This document shows, piece by piece, positions 56,940 through 64,000 of a stretch of DNA of 64,000 nt (positions are counted from its first letter, which is position 1; each line of letters starts with the position of its first letter). Origin of the DNA: an uncultured Polaribacter sp. (GTDB lineage Bacteria; Bacteroidota; Bacteroidia; Flavobacteriales; Flavobacteriaceae). The position numbers were made by a program, and so were the translations under genes. The notes below the pieces were generated by a model, which saw only the letters and a program-made list of their open reading frames with translations, was not told the DNA's origin and ran no database searches. Where the stretch lies: NCBI RefSeq assembly GCF_947500975.1, contig NZ_CANMUE010000008.1:80690-144689 (forward strand), read 5' to 3'.

Positions 56940-58019
56940 TTATTTATAACTAGATATTCCACCAGTTAAATTCAACACTTCTAAATCTGGATATTTTGTT
57001 TTTAATCTTTCTACAGCCTTGTAACTATTAAAACCTCTTTGGCAAACCATCACATAGGTTTTACTCTTATCAATATTTATTTTATCTGCATCAAATTGAT
57101 TGATATGAATAGTTTGCTGTACATTAAAAGGCAATTTTAAATTGTTTAAAACTGCTATAATTTCAAGGTTTTTATCACCTAATTTTTCTTTTAATTTTTC
57201 TGATGATATTTGCCAATCAGGATTTTGCCCAGCACAAACAGCATCTACATAGGTTTGAACTTTAAAAATCTTAGCAATTTTATCTTTTAGAAAAATCGGT
57301 TTTAACTTCATTTTTAATTGAGTGTTTTGCAACGAGTTGTAAATTAACAATTCATTTACTAATGGCTTTCCAATTTCTGTAATTAATTTTAAAACCTCGT
57401 TTACTTGTTGTGTTGCAATCATTCCAACAATAGAATTTAAGGTTCCTGCTGCTTCACAATTAGGAATGTCTGTTGCCATTTTTGGAAACGCATCTCTTAA
57501 ATTTGAAGAATAAGTTCCGTCTTTTTGCAACACATTAAAAGTAGCTACATAACCATCAAACTTATATAAAGAACCATACACCAATGGCTTATTTTTAATA
57601 ACACAAGCATCATTAATTAAGTATTTTGCGTGTAAAGAATCTGTTCCATCAACAACAACATCAACATTTTCTATCAACTCAAAAACATTTTCTTTTGTAA
57701 TAGGCTTGTTAGTAAAATTTACTTCGGTAAACGGTGCTCTATTTTTTATAAATGATGATAAAGCTTCTGCTTTCGATTTGCCAACATCGTCTAAACTATA
57801 AAAAACTTGCCTGTGTAAATTGGTAATATCTACAGTATCAAAATCTACCAAATGGATTTTCCCAATTCCGCTTGAGGCTAAATACACCGCAATTGGACTT
57901 CCTAATCCGCCACAACCTACCACCAAAACAGATGCGTTTTGTAATTTTTGTTGCCCAACTTCACCAATTTCTGATAAAGTAATTTGACGTTTAAAAAGTT
58001 GGTTTATTCTTGGTTTCAT
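56940..58019 (-). CDS. moeB: HesA/MoeB/ThiF family adenylyltransferase with C-terminal rhodanese domain
   Basis: VLVVGCGGLGSPIAVYLASSGIGKIHLVDFDTVDITNLHRQ; YVMVCQRGFNSYKAVERL. Confidence 0.9.
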   Translation of the reverse strand: MKPRINQLFKRQITLSEIGEVGQQKLQNASVLVVGCGGLGSPIAVYLASSGIGKIHLVDFDTVDITNLHRQVFYSLDDVGKSKAEALSSFIKNRAPFTEVNFTNKPITKENVFELIENVDVVVDGTDSLHAKYLINDACVIKNKPLVYGSLYKFDGYVATFNVLQKDGTYSSNLRDAFPKMATDIPNCEAAGTLNSIVGMIATQQVNEVLKLITEIGKPLVNELLIYNSLQNTQLKMKLKPIFLKDKIAKIFKVQTYVDAVCAGQNPDWQISSEKLKEKLGDKNLEIIAVLNNLKLPFNVQQTIHINQFDADKINIDKSKTYVMVCQRGFNSYKAVERLKTKYPDLEVLNLTGGISSYK

Positions 58020-58023
58020 TTTT

Positions 58024-58110
58024 TGTCATTGTGAGGAACGGAGCAATCTCCTCATTAAAATTAGATAATTAAATAAACAGATTACTTCGTTATTCTTGCT
58101 TGTAACGATA
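58024..58110. repeat. REP-like palindromic repeat, copy 2 (right arm inside mobA)
   Basis: GTCATTGTGAGGAACGGAGCAATCTCC...CAGATTACTTCGTTATTCTTGCTTGTAACGA. Confidence 0.75.
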
Positions 58111-59215
58111 AGTAAGAAATTTCTTTTTTAGCCAAATCAAACTCTTCAGGCGTATTCACATTTCTAATAAAACTATCATCTACTTCTACTATTTCAACAT
58201 CAGAATTGATTAACATTTTACGAGGACAAGAATACCCTTGCGCTAAATATTGCAATAAAATAGCATATGCTTTTGGCTCATAAATAGTTATTAAAGGCTC
58301 TACAAACTCTTTCCCTTTTCCTTTAATTGCAGTTGCTACTTTACTTGGATTTCTATGTTTTAAAACCAATTTTATAATCTCTTCATCTACAAAAGGAATA
58401 TCTGTGGCCAACACAAACCAAGCGGCATTTGGGTCTTTCTGAAAAGCAGAACAAATTCCGCCAAATGGACCTAAATTTAAAAACTTATCATGAATCTCAT
58501 CTTCTTTTTCTGATGCGTTTTGAACAGCATAAAAGGTTTCTAAATTATTGTTTTCTAACAATTCTTTTACCACCTCTTTTTGAGGTTTTCCAAAATAATC
58601 GAGTTCAGATTTATCTGTTCCCATTCTTGTACTTTTTCCGCCAACCAAAACCAACCCTTTTACGGGAGCAATTTTTTCTAGAATAAGATTATTAATGTGA
58701 TTCGTAATCTTATCAACCTCATCAATTGTATAACAAGAAATATTCTTTATCTGCGGATATTTATCTTCCAAAAAAGAAAAATATTTTGTCTCCTCTTTTA
58801 GTTTAATAATAAACTGAATATTATCTAACTGCTCTAATCTTTTTAAAACTGAAGCTTCTTTTGCATCATCTAAAATTAAAATTTGTTTTGCACCTTGATA
58901 ATGGTTTCCGTTGATAAAAACAAAATCATATTGTGCAAATTGCAAACGCTGTTCAAACTTATTTACGTTACCAGAAGTTGTAATTTGTAAATTTCCTTGA
59001 TGATGAAAAGTAAATTCAGACAATTTATTTTCTTCAACATCTTTTGCATGAGAGGCATCAAAATACGCTAATTTATAGTTTGATAATTTCTCAGAAACTT
59101 GATGAACCAAATCAGAAATAATACCACAATTTGTTCCTAAAATGGCAATTTCGTTTGGGGCAAAATTATCATTATTTCGTCTAATTAAATTTGTATGTTT
59201 TTTGTGCTTTTTCAT
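58082..59215 (-). CDS. mobA: Molybdenum cofactor guanylyltransferase (MobA) with N-terminal MobB-like domain
   Basis: GLVLVGGKSTRMGTDKSELDYFGKPQ, LATDIPFVDEEII; N-terminal ~180 aa precede the NTP-transferase domain. Confidence 0.85.
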   Translation of the reverse strand: MKKHKKHTNLIRRNNDNFAPNEIAILGTNCGIISDLVHQVSEKLSNYKLAYFDASHAKDVEENKLSEFTFHHQGNLQITTSGNVNKFEQRLQFAQYDFVFINGNHYQGAKQILILDDAKEASVLKRLEQLDNIQFIIKLKEETKYFSFLEDKYPQIKNISCYTIDEVDKITNHINNLILEKIAPVKGLVLVGGKSTRMGTDKSELDYFGKPQKEVVKELLENNNLETFYAVQNASEKEDEIHDKFLNLGPFGGICSAFQKDPNAAWFVLATDIPFVDEEIIKLVLKHRNPSKVATAIKGKGKEFVEPLITIYEPKAYAILLQYLAQGYSCPRKMLINSDVEIVEVDDSFIRNVNTPEEFDLAKKEISYLSLQARITK

Positions 59216-59246
59216 CTTCTGCTGAACTTGTTTCAGTATCTTTTAA

Positions 59247-59314
59247 TCATTGCAAATAAAGTGAAGCAATCTTTTTATCGAGAGATTACTTCGTCATACT
59301 TCCTCGTAATGACG
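59247..59314. repeat. REP-like palindromic repeat, copy 3
   Basis: TCATTGCAAATAAAGTGAAGCAATCT...AGATTACTTCGTCATACTTCCTCGTAATGACG. Confidence 0.75.
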
Positions 59315-59788
59315 CTAGTTTTTTATATCAGATTTTCCGCCTGTTTTTTCTAATAATTTTACTTCTCTAATTATCATTTTCTGACTGATACTTTTACACA
59401 TATCATAAATAGTTAAACACGTAATATTTACACCCGTTAAAGCTTCCATTTCTACACCAGTTTTACCTGTAATTGTTACTTTACAAAGTACTTCTATGTT
59501 TTCAGCATCTACAATTTCTATATCTACATCAACGCCATTAATTAATAATGGATGACACATAGGTATTAATTCTGATGTCTTTTTAACACCCTGAATTCCT
59601 GCAATAATTGCCGTTTGAAAAACAGGTCCTTTTTTGGTGATTAACTCATCATCTGTAAAATGAGAAATTACTTCTTTTCCTAAAAACATGGTTGCTTTTG
59701 CAATAGCTGTTCTTTTGGTAATTTTCTTGTCAGAAACATTTACCATTTTTGGGTTGTTCTTTTTATTTATGTGTGTAAAGTTTCCCAT
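59315..59788 (-). CDS. moaC: Cyclic pyranopterin monophosphate synthase
   Basis: MVNVSDKKITKRTAIA, ELIPMCHPLLINGVDVDIE, GVEMEALTGVNITCLTIYDMCKS. Confidence 0.95.
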   Translation of the reverse strand: MGNFTHINKKNNPKMVNVSDKKITKRTAIAKATMFLGKEVISHFTDDELITKKGPVFQTAIIAGIQGVKKTSELIPMCHPLLINGVDVDIEIVDAENIEVLCKVTITGKTGVEMEALTGVNITCLTIYDMCKSISQKMIIREVKLLEKTGGKSDIKN

Positions 59789-59813
59789 AATTTTAGTTTT
59801 AAATTTTGAGCGA

Positions 59814-59885
59814 TTAATTTTTAGCTTCTCTTGTCTCTTTTAATGAAAATTCAAAGCTTTTCTTTTGAACAATACTTTCTTTCAT
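59814..59885 (-). pseudogene. Possible remnant of a four-helix-bundle (S23/TIGR02436-like) gene
   Basis: Reverse-strand ORF MKESIVQKKSFEFSLKETREAKN*; first ~15 aa resemble the N-terminus typical of that family. Confidence 0.3.
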
Positions 59886-59933
59886 AGCTATATTTTAAAT
59901 TTAACACTCAAAACTAAACATTTAAAATTATAA

Positions 59934-61163
59934 TTATCTATATCTTAAAATTGGAAAAACTTCTCCTTTTTTAAACTCATTTTTATCATTTGGTAATTGA
60001 ATAAAAGCATCTGTATGCACCAAACTAGCTAAATCTCCAGAACCATTTCCGATAATTGGAGTTGCGATTAAATGCCCAAATTTGTAACTTAATTTTACTT
60101 GTAAAAAGTAGTCTAAATTTGGTTTAAAAGTGACATCGGCGTTTAAAATTGCAGTTTCTTTTTCTACATCTAGTCCTACTAATTTATAATACCAAGGATA
60201 AAAATACGCCAAACAATTTACAAAAGTAGAAATTGGGTTTCCAGGAAAACCGAACACAATTGTGTTTTTTTGGTATTTATTCTCCTTGAGTTTATCAGTA
60301 TCCAAAGATGATTTATGTCCAAACCAAAATGGTTTACCTGGTCTTTGCGCTACTTTATGAAAGAGTTTTTTTACTTCTAATTCTTCAAAAACTTCTGGTA
60401 AAAAATCAAACTTTCCTTTACTAACTGCTCCGCTAAAAAGTAATACATCATATTCTTTTAAATATCTTTCAATTTTAGATTTTAAAACAATTTTATCATC
60501 AGTAATATGCGCTGTTTCAGATGGAATATTTAATTTTTCTAATAACGAAACCAATGTAAAAACATTGCTTCTTCTTATTTGATGTTCTAACGGAATTTGA
60601 TCAACAGCAACCAATTCATCGCCTGTTGATATAATAATCACTTTTGGCTGTTTTGCTACTTTTACAAATGATTTACCTACAGTAGCCAAAACCCCTATTT
60701 CTGCTGCCGATATTTTGGTGGTTTTTTTGATTAATAAATCGCCAACTTTACCATCTTTCCCTTTATTATGTATGTTTTGCCCTTCATTAATCAAATTAAT
60801 ATTGATAGTTGCTACTCCATTTTCTATCGTAAGATCTTCATAACGAATAACAGTATTTGCATTATTTGGTAAAACTGCGCCTGTCATTACTTCTATACAA
60901 TTTTCAGAATTTTGAAGTGTCATTTGCTCACTTCCTGCAGCTTGAATACCTTCTATTTTAAAGCTTTTTTGTCCGTTTTTAAATGATTCATAATCAATTG
61001 TAATTCCATCCATAGAAACTCTGTTAAAAGGCGGGAAATCTCTATCTGCAAGAATATCTTCTTTTAAAATTCTACCTACAGATTTTATAAACGAGATTTC
61101 TTCAACTCCAAAATTTTGAGTTGAATTTAAAACTGTTTCTAAGGCTTTTTCTACTGAAATCAT
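59934..61163 (-). CDS. moeA: Molybdopterin molybdotransferase
   Basis: DRDFPPFNRVSMDGI, TGAVLPNNANTVIRYED, ISTGDELV, GFPGNPISTFV. Confidence 0.95.
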   Translation of the reverse strand: MISVEKALETVLNSTQNFGVEEISFIKSVGRILKEDILADRDFPPFNRVSMDGITIDYESFKNGQKSFKIEGIQAAGSEQMTLQNSENCIEVMTGAVLPNNANTVIRYEDLTIENGVATININLINEGQNIHNKGKDGKVGDLLIKKTTKISAAEIGVLATVGKSFVKVAKQPKVIIISTGDELVAVDQIPLEHQIRRSNVFTLVSLLEKLNIPSETAHITDDKIVLKSKIERYLKEYDVLLFSGAVSKGKFDFLPEVFEELEVKKLFHKVAQRPGKPFWFGHKSSLDTDKLKENKYQKNTIVFGFPGNPISTFVNCLAYFYPWYYKLVGLDVEKETAILNADVTFKPNLDYFLQVKLSYKFGHLIATPIIGNGSGDLASLVHTDAFIQLPNDKNEFKKGEVFPILRYR

Positions 61164-61209
61164 TATTTAAAAATGTGAATCGTTTATTTGTCTAACTGTT
61201 TTGTTGAAC

Positions 61210-62202
61210 TTACCCTCCAATTGTACTCATACTTTCAGAAACATTTCCTTTTTTACGATTTGCTTCTGCTATAAATCCGTTTTCTGGTTTTTCTTTTATC
61301 AAACTTAAAAAGAGTTCTTTTAGATCTTCATTAGAAGCACCGTTTCTTATAAAATCTCTTAAATTAAAAACGCCATCATCAAACAAACAGTTTTTAAAAG
61401 TACCTGTACTTGTAATTCTAATTCGATTACAATCATTACAAATAGTTCTTGTAAAAGCAGGAATAATTCCAATAGTACCCAAGTGATTATCTATTTTATA
61501 ATTTCTTGAAGTAGATGATTTTTCGGATTGAATTTCCTCAACTATAAACTCCGTTTTTATTTCTTCTAAAATCTTTTTTAATGTCCAATTCTCTTTCATT
61601 TCTCGTTGCCCTTTTCCGTTAAAAGGCATTTCTTCAATAAAACGAACAGCAACGTTTTTATCTTTTGTTAATCTTACAAAATCTGTAATTTCATCGGTAT
61701 TAAAACCAGATTGTACAACCACATTTAATTTTAGGTCTAAACTACTTTTTTCTAATAATTCAAACGTTTTATAAACTTCAGGAAAAACATCTCTTCTTGT
61801 AATTTTTGCAAATTTGTCAGCATTTAAACTATCAATACTTAAATTTATTTTTTTTACCTTTTCAAGATTTTCAATGGTTGAAATATGTTGAGAAATTAAT
61901 GCGCCATTTGTTGTGATATTGATTTCATCTAACAAATCATTAAAAGACAACATTTCTAAAAAATCTACAAAATCTTTTCTAACAAAAGGCTCACCTCCTG
62001 TTAAACGTACTTTTTTAACACCTAGTTCTGTTAGCACACGAATTAAACGATACATTTCTTTAAAGGTCAGTAATTCTTGCCTTGGTACAATATCAATACC
62101 ATGAGCTGGCATACAATATTGGCAACGCAAATTACAACGATCTGTAACTGCTAATCGCACATATTCTATTCGCCTGCCAAAACTATCTGTTAATTTGCTC
62201 AT
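61210..62202 (-). CDS. moaA: GTP 3',8-cyclase
   Basis: RLAVTDRCNLRCQYCMP radical SAM motif; CNDCNRIRITSTGTFKNCLF; C-terminal GG. Confidence 0.96.
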   Translation of the reverse strand: MSKLTDSFGRRIEYVRLAVTDRCNLRCQYCMPAHGIDIVPRQELLTFKEMYRLIRVLTELGVKKVRLTGGEPFVRKDFVDFLEMLSFNDLLDEINITTNGALISQHISTIENLEKVKKINLSIDSLNADKFAKITRRDVFPEVYKTFELLEKSSLDLKLNVVVQSGFNTDEITDFVRLTKDKNVAVRFIEEMPFNGKGQREMKENWTLKKILEEIKTEFIVEEIQSEKSSTSRNYKIDNHLGTIGIIPAFTRTICNDCNRIRITSTGTFKNCLFDDGVFNLRDFIRNGASNEDLKELFLSLIKEKPENGFIAEANRKKGNVSESMSTIGG

Positions 62203-62616
62203 TTAATTTGGTAATCTCTTACTTATTAATCCATAGAAAAATGCCCCTAAAAGTGCACCAAATAATAAAATTAATGCTGGTATTAATTGAAACCCAAAGA
62301 TTACAAAAATTGGAGCTGCACAAGCCCCTGAAATCCCCCAACCTAAGCCAAAAAGTGTCCCTCCAAAAACGGTACTTATAAAGCCTTTTTTCTTCGGTTT
62401 TGGTACTATTTTATTTCCGTTGATATCTTTTATTTTTCCGCTTTTAAATAACTGCATAAAAACAGCAGAAATTACAACCGCTCCGCCAATAATACCAAAC
62501 ATATGAAAAGATTGAAATTTAAACATTTCGTAAAAGCGATACCAAGAAATAGCTTGTGTTTTACTTAAAACAATTGCGAAAAAAATTCCTAATATTAAAA
62601 ATTTGATGTTTTTCAT
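62203..62616 (-). CDS. YeeE/YedE-type (DUF6691-like) half-transporter
   Basis: GGTLFGLGWGISGACAAPIFVIFG. Confidence 0.85.
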   Translation of the reverse strand: MKNIKFLILGIFFAIVLSKTQAISWYRFYEMFKFQSFHMFGIIGGAVVISAVFMQLFKSGKIKDINGNKIVPKPKKKGFISTVFGGTLFGLGWGISGACAAPIFVIFGFQLIPALILLFGALLGAFFYGLISKRLPN

Positions 62617-62619
62617 AAC

Positions 62620-63177
62620 TTAAAAAATTAAAGGAATTACAAACCATGTAGCAATAATGCCACCAATAAAAAAGCCAATAACAGCAAGTAAAGATGGTAA
62701 TTGCAAACTACTTAAACCTGTAATTGCATGACCAGAAGTACAACCACCGGCATAACGTGTTCCAAAACCAATTAGTAATCCTGAAATTAAAAGAATTAAA
62801 AATCCCTTTAATGAAAAGATAACATCGTTGCCAAAAATTTCATCAGGAAAATATTGATTACCAACATTTGAAAAACCTAAATTTGTAAGTTCTTGAACTG
62901 TTTTTGGGTTTAAATCTATGTTTGTATTTGGAATTAAATATGTTGCAGATATGAATCCACCAATAATTAATCCAATTACAAATAATAACGCAAAATCACG
63001 TTGTTTCCAATCTTTTTTAAAATAGTCAGAAACTTTACCAGCTCCTGCCATTGTACAAAGGGTTTCAAAATTTGTAGATGCCCCAAAATTTTGTCCAAAA
63101 TAAAAATATAAGAATAGCGAAACTGCTATTAATGGCCCACCTATAAACCAAGCCCAAGGTTGTAATATAAAATCCAT
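62620..63177 (-). CDS. YeeE/YedE family sulfur transporter half
   Basis: LLIGFGTRYAGGCTSGHAITGLSSLQLPSLLA. Confidence 0.88.
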   Translation of the reverse strand: MDFILQPWAWFIGGPLIAVSLFLYFYFGQNFGASTNFETLCTMAGAGKVSDYFKKDWKQRDFALLFVIGLIIGGFISATYLIPNTNIDLNPKTVQELTNLGFSNVGNQYFPDEIFGNDVIFSLKGFLILLISGLLIGFGTRYAGGCTSGHAITGLSSLQLPSLLAVIGFFIGGIIATWFVIPLIF

Positions 63178-63244
63178 AATTTATTCATTTTTTTTTTGAT
63201 ACAATTTCGCTAAAAAATCGAAATCACCCGAATTGACATTTAAT

Positions 63245-64000
63245 TTAAGTTTTATCTTTTAAATAATTCATAATTATTTTTGTTGCTCCAAGATTATCTT
63301 TAATATATCTTTTATTAATAGCTCCTGTTAATTTTCTTTCTCCTTCTTCAATTTTTAAATCAATTAAACTCTTAGTAAATTCTTCTTGATTTTGAACCGA
63401 AATACAACCACCAATCTTCACCAAATCTACTGCTTCTTTAAATTTGTCATATTTATCGCCTATAATAACAGGAATTCCAAAAGTTGCTGGTTCTAAAATA
63501 TTATGTAAGCCTGTTTTTAAACCTCCACCAACATAAGCTACATCTGCAGCAGCGTAAATTTTAGTTAAAATTCCTATGGTATCAATTATAAAAACTTGAT
63601 ATTTTGATAAATCTTTATTTATTTTTTCGGAATACAAAACTGTTTTTTTGTTGATAGATTTCTGTAAATCTAAAATTGCATCTTGCTTAATATTATGTGG
63701 CGCAATTATAAATTTCTCATTTTCTGATGCATCATTATTTATGTAATTTACCAACAATTCTTCATCTTCTTGCCATGTGCTTCCTGCAACAATTGTGTAG
63801 GTATTGTTTTTAAATTCGTTTATAAAATCTAGAGAATTATCTTGTTCTAAAATTTTAGAAACTCTATCAAAACGTGTATCACCAGAAACTGTAACATTAT
63901 TAAAATTAATACTTTCTAATAATTCTTTTGATTTTTGATTTTGCACAAAAAAGTGGTGAAAAGCTTGTAACGATTTACGCATAAATCCGCCATAAAATTT
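63245..64000 (-). CDS. waaA: 3-deoxy-D-manno-octulosonic acid transferase, N-terminus beyond window
   Basis: GSTWQEDEELLVNYI, APHNI, AYVGGGLKTGLHNILEPATFGIPVIIG; frame is open to base 64000. Confidence 0.9.
   Translation of the reverse strand, partial: KFYGGFMRKSLQAFHHFFVQNQKSKELLESINFNNVTVSGDTRFDRVSKILEQDNSLDFINEFKNNTYTIVAGSTWQEDEELLVNYINNDASENEKFIIAPHNIKQDAILDLQKSINKKTVLYSEKINKDLSKYQVFIIDTIGILTKIYAAADVAYVGGGLKTGLHNILEPATFGIPVIIGDKYDKFKEAVDLVKIGGCISVQNQEEFTKSLIDLKIEEGERKLTGAINKRYIKDNLGATKIIMNYLKDKT

Noticed and set aside
1-64000. tRNA, rRNA, prophage or IS elements
   Set aside because: No cloverleaf-like genes, rRNA segments, integrase, capsid or transposase motifs were recognised by reading; a tRNAscan/Infernal run would be needed to exclude small RNAs.

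Overview
A 64 kb window from an AT-rich Bacteroidota genome, almost certainly Flavobacteriaceae: it has gldD/gldE next to mutY-ssb, TAnnTTTG-type promoters, DUF5689/TonB genes and Bacteroidota-style small ribosomal-type proteins. Most of it is a housekeeping chromosome backbone (purKE, lpdA, tilS, dsbD, ppc, ahcY, truB-uppP-ftsX, rng, HU, mutY-ssb-gldE-gldD, a molybdenum-cofactor cluster, and waaA at the right edge). The main accessory feature is an island at about 34.2-38.8 kb, between a TPP-riboswitch-controlled TonB receptor and truB. It contains ORFs of unknown function and a leucine-rich-repeat ORF. These are separated by long imperfect palindromes with matching inverted boxes (TGTTGTAGGTA / TACCTACAACA; GTTAGGCATTATT / AATAATAACTAAC). 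The layout resembles an integrase-less integron-cassette array. Other notable items: three copies of a dispersed REP-like palindrome, one between the TPP aptamer and its gene and one supplying the C-terminus of mobA; an unlisted 29-aa basic protein whose 3' end lies inside its terminator; a membrane-anchored MutS-like ATPase; a split ACAD10/11-like operon; a Rieske-like lipoprotein lacking both His ligands; a MobA fused to a MobB-like domain without a P-loop; and tandem hairpins in the RNase E/G leader. No tRNA, rRNA, CRISPR array, transposase or integrase was seen. All calls come from reading the sequence; no database search was run.
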